From assembly GCA_963971285.1 (NCBI GenBank), contig OZ020254.1, forward strand, positions 11,284,001 to 11,348,000: DNA of 64,000 nucleotides, written 5' to 3'. Positions 23,601-33,273 of this stretch are shown piece after piece. Positions within the stretch are counted from its first letter, which is position 1. Each line of letters begins with the position of its first letter. The notes under the pieces are model-generated. The model had not been told where the DNA came from. It did no database searches and worked only from the letters and a program-made list of their open reading frames with translations. Source of the stretch: Astropecten irregularis (Eukaryota > Echinodermata > Asteroidea > Paxillosida > Astropectinidae). The position numbers and the translations under genes are program-made.

Positions 23601-26600
23601 AAGCGTGGTGTAACCGTGAAGGATTCGGAGGAGGGGCAATTTAATTTCGGCCGTATTTCTGCTATTCAGATGAACAAAATGTCAAAAAAGGTACATGAAA
23701 CAACTTCTGTAAGGAAGTTTAAGACCTTCACTTCTGTTTAAGTACCAAATTCAGCCAAAAACGACATCTTTTGTAACACATGAATAACACGGCTTTCAGA
23801 ACTTTGCTCCTTGACTATAACGTCTGTAGCTTCATTTATTGATCGTTTATCTACCTCATTCTGTTTTGCACTTTGCCCGTCACACAGGTGCCTGCAACAG
23901 CTGTGGGTGCATCAACGCCTCCCCGACCGAGCGGTGCATGAACGGCTACTGTCGCATGAGCCGCGGTACGGCCATCTGTATCTGTGATTCTGGGTACCAG
24001 GGCAACCGCTGCCAGAACCGGGTGGCATCCGCTCCCATTGCCGTAGTGGGTAAGCTGCAAGATTTATCTCAGTGCTTAGTGAAATCCAGCACAGGATACT
24101 TTTCCTTGACCATTTTCATGCCTGAACCGCTGAAAAGGTGAAAGAAACATGCAGGTCCTTTAATGCATATTGCCATTGAAGTAAGCTATAACATCCACAG
24201 GCAGCTTGTCAACAGTATGTGATACTTGATGTTTTATCAGTTTTGTCTGTTGATATCTGGGGACATACTAAGTATTTTGGCGGGATGAACAGTCATCGAT
24301 CAAGGTTAATGTCATTTAGTGACTTCACTCATACTGTAACATCCGCTCTCCTTTTATTACCCTATCATTTGCGATGATGTTCAAGAATTTTGTTCTTAGT
24401 TTGAAGGCAAATTTCTGAAACATAGAAAAACGTTATTTCAAAGTCATAGATCAAAATGGGGATTTTCCTTTTTGTGCCATTTAAATCCAATTGTTCAAAC
24501 ATCTATGCCTCCGTTTCGTAGACGCCCTACTATCTTGTTATACTTCGTCTTCCGCGACAGCTCTCAAACAGTATCTTAGAATACTGCCCTCTATTGATCA
24601 AAACAGTCCTAGTTTTGATTTCGATTCCCATTACTACCAAAACTAGTCATAAGATTTGCTTCTTGATTTTTTTACCATCCGTCGGTTCTGTGGGTCATTT
24701 ATTTTTTTCTTGGTATGCCCCGTCAGGTTTCAATGATGGGACTTGATCCGAGACTCACCAAAATTTTAACCATCACTCAACGAGGGGACTCATCGACTTC
24801 TATGTTGTGAAAATGGAACAATTTATTAGCACAGAATACGCCATCGGCTCACCTTTCTTACTTGATGAGGTTTATTAATGGGTCTCGTTTAATGAGGCAT
24901 TGTGAATATTTTATAAAGGCAGCTGCAAGCAACATGATGATCTGTAGTCATCAATAGGAGAATGTGACATTTGGTTCAATTACAGTATGTCCAGGACAAA
25001 AGCAAAGATGTAAAAAATTTATTTGAAATGTAGGCTGTCATTTTTTTCAGGTTACCGTGCGAGAGTATAATTTCCTGTTAAATTCGTTCTTCTCCATTTT
25101 GGTTCAATCCTTTATATTATGCTCCGTCCCACTCTTGTCTAGCACGGTATTATCCTCGTTGTTTGATGTTGCTTTGTATTGGTTGACTGACTGGCTGGCT
25201 CTTCAGTTGGTCGGGGAGTCGGCTGGTCGGCTGGTCGGCTGGTTGGTTGGCTGCTTGGCAAGTTGGCTCGTTGGCTGGTTGGTTGGCTGGTTGGCTGGTG
25301 GGCTGGTGGGCTGGTGGGCTGGTTGGCTGGTTGGCTGATTGGCTGGTTGGTTGGCTGGATGGCTGGTTGGCTGGTTGGCTGGTTAGCTGGTTGGCTGGTT
25401 GGTTGGTTGGTTGGCTGGTTGGGTTGGTTGGCTGGTTGGCTGGTTGGCTGGTTGGCTGGTTGGCTGATTGGCTGGCTGGTTGGCTGGTTGGCTGGTTGGC
25501 TGGTTGGCTGGTTGGCTGGTTGGCTGTTTGGCTGGTTGGCTGGTCGGCTGGTAGGCTGGCTGGTTGGTTGGCTGGTTGGCTGGTTGGCTGGTTGGCTGGT
25601 TGGCTGGTTGGCTGGTTGGCTGGTCGGCTGGTCGGCTGGTCGGCTGGTTGGCTGGCTGGTTGGCTAGTGGGCTGGTTGTCTAGTTGGCTGTTTGGCTGGT
25701 TGGCTGGATGGCTGGATGGCTAGCTCCCCGGCTGGATGGCTTGTTGGCCGGCTCCCCTGCTCCCCTGATGGATGGCTGGTTGGTTGGCTGGCTGACTAGT
25801 TCCTCTGACCAGATTCCCTCTCCCAGCTCCCCCGCTAGTCTCTAAGTCAGATAGCAGTATGAGGAAAAAGTACTCCAATATCCAACTCCAACTCCAAAAA
25901 AAATTTGGCTGATTGGCTGGCTGGTTGGCTAGTTGGCTGGTTGGCTGGTTGGCTGGTTGGCTGGTTGGCTGTTTGGCTGGTTGGCTGGTCGGCTGGTCGG
26001 CTGGTTGGCTGGTTGGCTGGTTGGCTGGTTGGCTGGTTGGCTGGTTGGCTGGTTGGCTGGTTGGCTGGTTGGCTGTTTGGCTGGTTGGCTGGTCGGCTGG
26101 TAGGCTGGCTGGTTGGTTGGCTGGTTGGCTGGTTGGCTGGTTGGCTGGTTGGCTGGTTGGCTGGTTGGCTGGTCGGCTGGTCGGCTGGTTGGCTGGCTGG
26201 TTGGCTAGTGGGCTGGTTGTCTAGTTGGCTGTTTGGCTGGTTGGCTGGATGGCTAGCTCCCCGGCTGGATGGCTTGTTGGCCGGCTCCCCTGCTCCCCTG
26301 ATGGATGGCTGTTTGGTTGGCTGGCTGACTAGTTCCTCTGACCAGATTCCCCCTCCCAGCTCCCCCGCTAGTCTCTAAGTCAGATAGCAGTATGAGGAAA
26401 AAGTACTCCAATATCCAACTCCAACTCCAAAAAAAAATCTCCAAACCAAAACTTGCCAAGAGGTTAACCACAATCCATCATAACCTAAGTATTGTTAATA
26501 TGTTCTTTAATCTGCAGCCAATGCCTGCCAGCCGAACCCGTGCCAAAACGGTGGCTTCTGCAGCACCTCCTCCGGTGGATCCTACTATTGCTGGTGTACC

Positions 26601-27237
26601 GCCAGATACTCAGGACTGAACTGTCAGACAACAGGTAAAAAAACTAACAAAAGTGCGCTCAACTCGATCGAGCTACTCCAAAAAGAAAAAAAAAATCCGA
26701 GTGGAAATAAATAATTTGTGAATAGTTATCACATGCCAACCTCCTTTGATCCGTTTCCGCGTAACAGCCCCTTTTCTATATATGTCCACCTTTTATTCTC
26801 TATTTCAAAGCTTCTGAATGGTATCCCCTGGCGAAACTAACACATCTTGCTTTTTTTAAGAATTATGGTGTGAATATCCATTCAGTGCCGGAGAAAAGTG
26901 TCATCAAAAGCCTCATTGCTTTGTACAGAGGCTGATGCGACCAGACATTATTATGAATAATTAATGAGTGTTCGGTTGCAGGTGGCGATATGCTATCAGG
27001 CTCACCTCAGTTGTCGGCATTATTAGGTGTTTTTATTTATTGCACTGTCGTGTCATGGGTTAGTAATTGGCTCACAGTTAAATCCATATCAAATGTATAA
27101 TTTTTTTCTTTATCCTTGAAGCTTACAAAAACACTTGCCTGTTCTAAATTGCAGATGACCCATGCACCAATAACGTGTGCGCCGCCAACGAGCGCTGTGT
27201 GCCGTGGACTGTTGGGAATAACTATTGGTGTATTTAG
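20603..27237 (+). CDS. Small secreted EGF-repeat protein, 4 coding exons (143 aa precursor)
   Basis: Joined CDS 20603-20672, 23888-24049, 26518-26634 and 27155-27237 gives 432 nt, or 143 residues plus TAG. Every junction is phase 1 with GT/AG boundaries, as is usual for extracellular modules that spread by exon shuffling. Residues 1-23 form a signal peptide (hydrophobic VLLLVATAILAYL core, cleavage expected after TADA). EGF-like module 1 uses Cys31, 40, 45, 54, 56 and 65, with extra Cys26 and Cys29. Module 2 uses Cys81, 86, 92, 102, 104 and 113 and fits the EGF pattern exactly. Module 3 has only Cys120, 125, 131 and 142, then Ile and stop. There is no transmembrane segment, so it is probably an extracellular ligand, matrix or mucus protein. 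No calcium-binding D-x-(D/N)-E signature is visible. Third codon positions in exons 2-4 are clearly GC-richer than the flanks. The specific family is not recognised, and an unseen extra exon inside the long introns cannot be excluded. Confidence 0.85.
20810..21179 (-). mobile_element. MITE family A in intron 1
   Basis: TTTAGGTAGTATCATACTTTGG to AAGCATGATACTACCTTTAA. Inverted copy with the palindrome GATCTTTTAAATGATC. It lies 140 bases after the exon 1 donor. Confidence 0.85.
21335..21675 (+). repeat. Imperfect tandem duplication, period about 167 bp, in intron 1
   Basis: CCCATAGGTTCGTGCACAA recurs at 21370 and 21537. Each is followed by TTACCTATTTTCTAAACAT, TTTATGTTCATAT and TATGGACTTCA. Units differ by scattered changes and an insertion, so the duplication is old. 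Confidence 0.85.
21951..22340 (+). mobile_element. MITE family A in intron 1, right terminus duplicated
   Basis: TTAAAGGTTGTATCATACTT to AAAGTATGATACTACCTTTAA at 22316. Directly after it, GAATTGATACTACCTTTAAG repeats the last part of the element, suggesting a small tandem duplication of the end. Confidence 0.87.
22772..23013. mobile_element. Family F TIR element in intron 1
   Basis: GGGGCCAATTTCTTAGAGCTGC at the left pairs with AAGCAGCTCCATGAAATTATTGG at the right. The interior CCATTGAAAATTCGATTTGA and GGTCAGCGAACAACAGCC match the 45441 copy. Confidence 0.8.
23019..23313. mobile_element. Family G TIR element in intron 1
   Basis: GGGCCCAATTTCATGGAATC followed by TGTTACGG, mirrored by GTAACGGATTCCATGACATTGGGCCC. 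About 295 bp, with interior CCGTAACCAAA/CCGTTACCAAA motifs. It directly follows the family F element. Confidence 0.8.
23418..23785 (+). mobile_element. Family H repeat in intron 1
   Basis: TTAGGATTTGCAAGGCCTCC, then GAGTTTGAGACAGAAAATGG and onward to CAAATTCAGCCAAAAACGAC. It matches the reverse complement of 18177-18560 along most of its length. Confidence 0.65.
23888..24049 (+). CDS. Exon 2: EGF-like module 1 with an extra cysteine pair
   Basis: The acceptor is CCCGTCACACAG and the donor GTAAGC. The exon is 162 nt and symmetric 1-1, so it could be skipped or duplicated without a frameshift. It encodes residues 24-77. The EGF spacing is C31-x8-C40-x4-C45-x8-C54-x-C56-x8-C65, with the typical aromatic/Gly pattern D-S-G-Y-Q-G before the last Cys. 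Cys26 and Cys29 precede the module. A short Cys-free tail (V-A-S-A-P-I-A-V-V) links to the next exon. The opposite strand is also open here, but only as a shadow of this GC-rich exon. Confidence 0.87.
24507..24529 (-). mobile_element. Solo family C terminus in intron 2
   Basis: GCCTCCGTTTCGTAGACGCCC is one family-C TIR end with no body nearby. Confidence 0.65.
25190..25735 (+). repeat. GGCTGGTT octamer minisatellite, block 1 (intron 2)
   Basis: About 500 bp of GGCTGGTT, with variants GGCTGGTC, GGCTGATT, GGCTGTTT and GGCTGGTG. Eight is not a multiple of three, so all three + frames read the same G-W-L-V-G-W-L-A octapeptide. That explains several overlapping long open frames. Its position inside a spliced intron, and the open minus strand, speak against coding. 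Confidence 0.93.
25736..25903 (+). repeat. Non-octamer spacer, first copy of a duplicated flank
   Basis: GCTCCCCTGCTCCCCTGATG, GACTAGTTCCTCTGACCAG and AAAGTACTCCAATATCCAAC recur almost unchanged 533 bases further on (26270-26440). Confidence 0.9.
25904..26440 (+). repeat. GGCTGGTT minisatellite, block 2 plus duplicated flank
   Basis: Octamers at about 25905-26260 are followed by the second copy of the spacer (26270-26440), offset by 533 bases from the first. Few differences separate the copies (for example CCCTCTCC versus CCCCCTCC, one more A in the poly-A run), so the duplication is recent. The variant-octamer order also repeats in part. Confidence 0.9.
26518..26634 (+). CDS. Exon 3: canonical EGF-like module 2
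   Basis: The acceptor is TTCTTTAATCTGCAG and the donor GTAAAA. The exon is 117 nt and symmetric phase 1-1. Residues 78-116 read C81-x4-C86-x5-C92-x9-C102-x-C104-x8-C113, a textbook EGF pattern with Q-P-N-P-C-Q-N-G-G between the first and third Cys. The O-glucose site (C-x-S-x-P-C) and the O-fucose site (C-x4-S/T-C) are absent: the positions hold Pro and Phe. That argues against a Notch-type glycosylated repeat. The exon lies about 200 bases after the duplicated minisatellite block. Confidence 0.9.
26635..27154 (+). other. Intron 3 of the EGF gene
   Basis: A 520-bp phase-1 intron without a recognised repeat. Confidence 0.75.
27155..27237 (+). CDS. Exon 4: terminal, shortened EGF-like module 3 and stop
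   Basis: The acceptor is TGTTCTAAATTGCAG. The frame continues from exon 3 in phase 1 and gives residues 117-143: D-D-P-C-x4-C-x5-C-x10-C-I, then TAG at 27235. Spacing fits the first four Cys of an EGF module, but the last two Cys and the C-terminal loop are missing. After the TAG, the frame reads Cys-Lys-Glu and has no G-Y-x-G-x-x-C, so plain readthrough does not restore a module. It is either a genuine short C-terminus with two disulfides or a gene that lost its end. Confidence 0.8.
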
Positions 27238-28032
27238 TGTAAAGAAGTTCACATGAGACAGCTTATTAAGAACCGCTTATTGGTGATATCAGCAACTAAA
27301 TATCGAGAAATGCACCGGTTTTTATTTGGTTAAACTTTAAATGCCAAGTACAGCAGATAAAAGGAGATTTATAAAGTTACCATACAACTATTTGAATGTA
27401 CACACTACACAACCTACTGCTATTTGTTCAACTTACATGCAATAGGTTGGATTGACCATGAGGTTGTTTATAAAATCTTCTGTATATGAACTGATTAAGT
27501 AACTCTGTTAGTCAAGGTGATATTGAGGAAATATTGAGACTAGAAAAGAGAAGCAGTGATACTGCCCTCTATCGGTATTTGATTGCAAGCTATGAGTTTG
27601 ATTTATTATTGCGCAGGAGACTTTCACAGTGGTTTGGGGCACGTGCCAACTACTGGGCTGGACACTTTTATGGAGTTTAAGAAAAGAAAGCACGGTTTAT
27701 ACGTATTCTCAAGGTAGTAACTTTGTAAGCTTAGATAGATAAATTGCTACATCACCAAAATAATACTGGGAGGCCGTGTCCGACCGACCTGGGCTTCCAG
27801 AGCTACGGCTAGGTCTATTGTCTTGGTGTCTCCACGTATTTCCAATGAAACGAAGACCTAGACGTAGCTCAAGACAACAGATTCGGTCAACTTTCTGTGA
27901 TGACAGCTTCGAATGTTAAAGGGCGCCACCGTGCGGCTGGTATTTACGTGTTACCAAAGGAATTGTCGTTAGCTCATAATGAAAAAGATAAAGCTATGTA
28001 ACTGGTTTATAATAAAGGTTGCTCACTGAAAA
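27238..28032 (+). promoter_or_regulatory. 3' UTR and poly(A) signal of the EGF gene
   Basis: The first clear AATAAA downstream of the stop in a plausible 3'-end context is at 28011-28016. It is followed about 10 bases later by CTGAAAAAAAC, so cleavage near 28030 is likely and the 3' UTR would be about 790 nt. The UTR contains a partly self-complementary stretch at about 27770-27900. The end position is inferred and needs transcript data. Confidence 0.5.
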
Positions 28033-28645
28033 AAACATCACTGGTAATCGGCCTACTTATGTCATGTGTACCGTTGTCTGATAAAGGCTTTGATGGGATT
28101 TCCTAGTCGGCTTCTTCAGAAGTTGTGCTTGACCGGTTTTGTATCGCCGGTTTCTAATCATGTGTGTCATTTTATTTGTATAATCTGTGCATGGTTATTT
28201 AGGCCTCATCAAAATCCCTCCCGTTAAGAGATCATTTAAAGGTATTGTGACGCAACGAGAACGGACACAGTCACAAAGGAATATCACGAATGTCTTTATC
28301 TGAAGTATGTGAAGCACTAATTAATTAAGTCGAGATAATTAGAAATTAATCAGCCGAATCCAATATCAAACGTTTTAATAACAGTAATACGCAGAAACAA
28401 TTAACTGATAAACTATCAGATTGTTTTAAATAATACATGCATATGTAATAACAAAATCATCATTTGTACACAGTATAGGTGTCCTAGTTATTTTTAGCAG
28501 TTGGTGGATGCATTATTTTCAAAGTAGTTCAAGGGCGCCGTAATGCAAAATCAATTATTGGTGGTTTAAAGTTGTCTTCTGAAAAAAAAATGTAGTTGAA
28601 AGATTTTGTGCTGGGTATATTCTTTGGCACGCTACTCATTTCCTG
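28033..28645. other. Intergenic downstream of the EGF gene
   Basis: AT-rich, no repeat family or exon recognised. Confidence 0.4.
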
Positions 28646-29016
28646 TTAAATGTCGTATCATACTTTGGATTTTGTCAAAGAAGTACAGATTCATGGGCAA
28701 CAATATCAAGACAGATACAGTCGCAGTCATCTGTGAAGATTTCAGTCCCATACGGTGCCCACTTTTTGAGAAAACCCAGTGAAAAACAACCACAGTATTT
28801 CTTAAGTCTTTTTTCTTTTATTTTTGATCTTTTAAAAGATCAAACATATTTTTGGTCGTTGTGTTACTAATTTCCGGATAATTACACCATTTTAGGCTGG
28901 AAAATGTTAATGGTATGTTTCTACTACCACCATTTTCATACCCTGTATAAAGGTATACGTGAATCTGTGAACATTTCTGTTTTGGTTTCTCACCAAAGTA
29001 TGATACTACTTTTAAA
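28646..29016 (-). mobile_element. MITE family A
   Basis: TTAAATGTCGTATCATACTTTGG to AAAGTATGATACTACTTTTAA. Inverted, with the palindrome GATCTTTTAAAAGATC. Confidence 0.85.
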
Positions 29017-30080
29017 TGACGTGGTCGAAATTCCGCTGCAGTACTTAATCCTTGTCGCTATGACTTCACCGTCCGTTATCCTCATCAACCCCCAGTCCAA
29101 CTCCCCACATACTCCCACCCCAAAGCACCCTCCCCTCTCCATGATAGCTTCTTCGGAGTGGCGTGGAAATTAATTTCAATTCAGTGCAATTGGGCCCGTT
29201 GATTAATTACCAGCATTCCTGTGATTATAGGTAGATGATTATGGTTGGGGAGGGGATTTGGCCTATCTATCTCAAGGACCCCTATCTCATCCCTTGGTGG
29301 ATTCGTCACCGGCCGGCTCCGTGTCTCTTGTCCGCTCGCCGGTTACGAAACGATACTGATCGCCTTCCGAGGTCAAAACCATCTGGAGTCAACCGGCCGG
29401 CCGGTCGGGCTGGAAATACGGCCCCTGTGATCGCTTATGCGTAAGACCTAGCTCAGCTATTCCCGTAATAATTTTCCAATTCTCCAAGTTGTCTGTACAT
29501 GTATTTCCCACCATACTGTATAACAGGGGCAATTTACACAGGATTAGCGGGATATTTGTGAAAATCAGAGAAGCGATTCCATCCAACTGTTTGATCGATT
29601 CTGCGGTTGTATATTATTTACTGGCTTGACACTTTATAGCTAGGCTTATACGTATATTTTTGTATTATTATTAAGTGTCTAAGTCTGTGAAATTGCAACT
29701 GGGTTTCTAAGCCTCGTTTTTAAAAGTCCCTTCACCTGAGTGTTCTAATCAGAGCAAGCAGCGGTGTTCTCACTAATTACTGGAACCGGCTTGGTATTTG
29801 AGATTTGTGTTTAATACTTTGGCCCTGACCAGTCCATCCTAGATTTCCAGGCTATACAATAAGTCCAAGAATTGGCCTGCAATGATTTCAGAATTGTCCA
29901 CTCTTGTTGATGTTACTCCAGAAGACTTGCTCTTTTTACGAGTAATAGTCAACAGTACTGTCGAGTCCACGTTTATAATCACCAAAACAGACACAAGCAA
30001 GCTTTGGCATAGGCCTACTTGGTAAGGACGCCACAAACAGCAGTGCGTCCTAGTCTAACTTTAACGATCCTATAGACATG
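29017..30080. other. Intergenic, no feature recognised
   Basis: Short overlapping frames at 29235-29444 have no support. No repeat family was recognised. Confidence 0.4.
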
Positions 30081-30122
30081 TTTGGCTTTAAAACAAAAGA
30101 CAAATATTTTGATTCTACATTT

Positions 30123-30765
30123 TCTGCTGTTGTTGCTGCAAGCTACTATTGATGCTGTTGTTGTTGCTGCTGATGCTGCTGCTGATGATAATGCTGTCGT
30201 TGCTCTTTCTCTTGCACGTGCTCTTGCTTTTGTCACTGCTGGAGTTATTGCTGCTGCTGTTGCGTTTGCTGTCACTGTTACAGCAGCTGTTACAGCAACA
30301 GTTACAACTGTTACTGGTGCTGTCGCTGTTACTGTTGATGTTGATGTTACCGTTGCTGTTGCTGTTGTTGCTGCTGTTACAGTTGCTGTTGATGTTACTA
30401 TTGCTGTTCCTGTTGTTGTTGGTGCTGCTGTTGCTGTAATTGTTGGTGTTACTGCCGCCGTTGATGTTGCTGCTGCTGTTACTTTTGTTGTTACTGTTGC
30501 CGTTCCTGTTGTTGATGTTACTGTTGCTGCTGCTGTTGATGTTACTATTGCTGTTGATGTGACTGTTGCTGTTGATGTTACTGTTGTTGTTGTTGCTGCT
30601 GCTATTGCTGCTGCTATTGCTGTAATTGTTGGTGTTACTGTTGCCGTTGCTTTTGTTGCTGCTGTTACTGTTACTGTTACTATTGCTGTTGATGTTACAG
30701 TTGTTTCTGTTGCTGGTGTTGTTACTGTTGGTGCTACTCTTGCTGCCGCTGTTGTTATTTTGCTG
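30123..30765 (+). repeat. Imperfect GTT/GCT triplet array (about 640 bp)
   Basis: Almost every triplet in one frame is GTT, GCT, GAT or ACT with single-base changes. This leaves a 238-codon frame (30082-30798) reading Val/Ala/Thr/Asp, a second frame reading Leu, and an open minus strand. There is no signal, domain or splice structure. Read as an expanded, decaying triplet microsatellite. Confidence 0.85.
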
Positions 30766-30798
30766 CCATTGATTTCCCTTTTATTGAATCCTGCATAA

Positions 30799-32054
30799 TA
30801 TCTACGGATATTAAACGCTTGTTTTGGCAGTTATGCGATACAGACAGTGAAGTGTTAATAAAAATTCCACTCGAGCGCCGTCTCATAATCGCCCCTAGCC
30901 ATTTGATTGGCCAATGCTGGTTCTAAAAATTTTCCACCGCACCCAGAGTTAATGTTGTCAGTCGTACAAAGAATTAGAAATCTCGTAACCACATCGCACT
31001 TTAATAAAAGCCGTATAAATTCGGCTGATCTCTTTTACAAATCAGACCCCGTCTGGAGCCGGTTTGGCCTTTATTTATTGCAATTACAGGCGAACATGTT
31101 GATTTGTCGGGCATGAACCGTTCTTAGCAGAACGGTGCAAGTAGTCAAACTTGATCAATCCTACTCTAGTTGCGGACTCATACGCCGTATATTGGAAAGC
31201 ATTCTGTTCTGTTTTAACTGGGGAGTGATTGTGCTTACAGGATTAACGTTTTCTTTTTTCTCCTTCTTTGTTTTCCCTCTTGCTTAAAAGCTTTCCACCT
31301 GAAAGTTGTGTTTGCCATCTCGAGAGATGGATTGGGAACTATTCTTCAATTATCTCAGACAGTTCGTGGTGTGGCACTTGTTCGGCGTCATTCCATTAAT
31401 TTGGTGACGTGAAAATAGCATTATATGTGTTTTTTTCCCCTGAAATTTTGCTATAGTGTCTACATCTCAGACGTGTCTTGGCTTTTCATAACCACCCCCC
31501 TTCAAGAGTACGTGCTGCCATGTGAGCAAATATAATAAATGAACTTGTCCTGGGGCTCAGAGTAGCCTGACTTTTTTTTTAGGGGGGTCGACTGAAATTA
31601 AACATGCAGTGACTAAACAAATTGGGTTAGTGCAATGCCACATCATTGTTGCTCATACGACACTGATGACGTCATCTCACCAGAATTTATAGATGACTGA
31701 GTGCGATTCTGAGAAAAGGGTTGGCTGAATATCAAAAGGCTCGTGCATCTTTTGTGCATTTTCCCCGGTTCGGTCACGGATGAGACGAGAAGGTGGTGCA
31801 ACCCTTGGCGAGAGAGCAGGACAAAATCCCTTCAGAGATGATTGCTGATTTCAATCATGTACGGACCTATCAAGCAGGTACATAAGCTCGGTGTAGAGAC
31901 TCCCAAACCAACTCATTTGATTCATTTCCAAAAAGTCATCCGTCAGGACACCCGTGTCATCAGTTGGTGCATTATCCCCACTGGACTGCTATTCTGGTCC
32001 TTGAAAACGAGAAAGTCGAGTATTTGGGAAAACACATTTGGAAGATTTCAACAA
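30799..32054. other. Intergenic, no feature recognised
   Basis: No exon or repeat family was recognised. Confidence 0.4.
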
Positions 32055-32183
32055 ACTTAATCGTAACTGACTATATCAGTCGTAGAGGACTAATGATGCA
32101 TTGCAGCGCTTCGTAGAGTACGATGGGTTATCCTTCGTAACTCAAGTTACGATCGATCGTAGGGCTTCGTGAAATGAACCCCT
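32055..32183 (+). mobile_element. Family D TIR element, left end missing
   Basis: GATGGGTTATCCTTCGTAAC and TTACGATCGATCGTAGGGCT, then TCGTGAAATGAACCCC. The right two thirds match 35421 closely. Confidence 0.72.
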
Positions 32184-32924
32184 GATCTGCCATAATGTCA
32201 GAAGATCACACGTTTTCGGATCAAATTTATATACATGAAGAGGACAACAAATTGCCCCAAAAAACATCCTTCACCCAACCCGTCTATCGAGTTCTGACCA
32301 AATTATATAAACACACCATTCAAACCATTTCTGCGTTTGAACAGTGATTTTGTGCATATTCGCCTTGACTTGTGTAAAATGATTTGGTAACTGTTTTACC
32401 CTTTTCTAAAGGAACATAATAACCACAGGCCTACATGTTTGTAATAGATTCTCAACCATGATTCTCAACCATGTCAACTTACAACGTTTTGAGCAAACCT
32501 GTGAACAATCCCGCTTGCTCAAATTTCAACAACTTTCTGCTGATATTTTGATAAAAATACAAGTTGTAGCACCAAGGAGGTGCACATATAATGAACATCA
32601 TTGTGCAAAGATGAGTAATCTCCTGGCTAGGAGATGGTGACCTGCGAATTTGACAGCCTACTGAGCCCGGGCCTATAAAGTGTGGCCTTGTCAGGTTGCT
32701 TTTTTACTTTTCCTGGTAGGGCATAGTGATAGGGTTACCAACACCAAGACCACCGAATGAATCATGTTCTTTTTATGCTGTTCTTTTGCTCCACTTTTTA
32801 GATCTTTTATTGCAACTTGCTTCAAGCATTATGTTTTTGGCCACTTTTCTTCTTAAGTGATGTTTTCATCAGGTCTCAGAATTCAAGTTAAAAAATTAAT
32901 TAAAAAAAAGCCATATGAACGAAA
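32184..32924. other. Intergenic, no feature recognised
   Basis: Plain AT-rich sequence. Confidence 0.4.
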
Positions 32925-33273
32925 CAAAAGGTACAGTACAGGATTGGTAACATACCCTTACAGAAATGTTCATGGATTTACGTATAACTTTCAGGGAATG
33001 AAGATGGTGGTAGTAGAAACATACCGTTAAAATATTTCCGCCTGAAATGGTGTATTTATCCAGAAATGAGTAACACTGAAACTAGTTTTGATATCGGGGT
33101 AAAATCAAAACAATTCTTTATGCTTTATAAGAAAGAATTTAGTTGGGTTTTTGCTATGTTTGCGTGACTAAAATTTGCACAGTTTTATTATATCAATAAT
33201 CATGTACAAGCTGGATCAGACAAAGTGTGAGTGCTATTCTGTGACCTTTACCAATCATGTATTATACCTTTAA
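32925..33273 (+). mobile_element. MITE family B
   Basis: AAAAGGTACAGTACAGGATTGG to CCAATCATGTATTATACCTTTAA, with shared left block GAAGATGGTGGTAGTAGAAA and B-specific GGATCAGACAAAGTGTGAGTG. Confidence 0.85.

Larger units (their letters stand above)
20673..23887 (+). other. Intron 1 of the EGF gene
   Basis: A 3.2-kb phase-1 intron. It contains MITE A copies at 20810-21179 (-) and 21951-22316 (+), an imperfect tandem duplication at 21335-21675, TIR elements at 22772-23013 and 23019-23313, and a family-H repeat at 23418-23785 that ends about 100 bases before exon 2. No other splice-bounded coding exon was recognised inside. Confidence 0.75.
24050..26517 (+). other. Intron 2 of the EGF gene
   Basis: A 2.5-kb phase-1 intron. 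Its first 1.1 kb is AT-rich and plain apart from a solo family-C terminus at 24507-24529. The rest is the GGCTGGTT minisatellite and its duplicated flank. Confidence 0.75.

Noticed and set aside
23851-24060. 69-codon minus-strand frame opposite EGF exon 2
   Set aside because: It is a shadow of a GC-rich exon. The + strand has EGF cysteine spacing and splice sites in phase.
25190-26260. CRISPR-like regular repeats
   Set aside because: The units are 8 bp with no spacers, in a spliced eukaryotic intron.
25247-26378. Long open frames reading G-W-L-V-G-W-L-A repeats (up to 158 codons)
   Set aside because: They are a product of the GGCTGGTT octamer. All + frames give the same peptide, and the array lies in an intron of a well-supported gene.
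27235-27250. Stop-codon readthrough restoring EGF module 3
   Set aside because: After TAG the frame gives Cys at the wrong spacing and no G-Y-x-G-x-x-C, so readthrough would not complete the module.
30082-30798. 238-codon Val/Ala-rich frame
   Set aside because: It is a translation of a triplet microsatellite. Other frames over the same bases are also open and no domain or signal structure is present.
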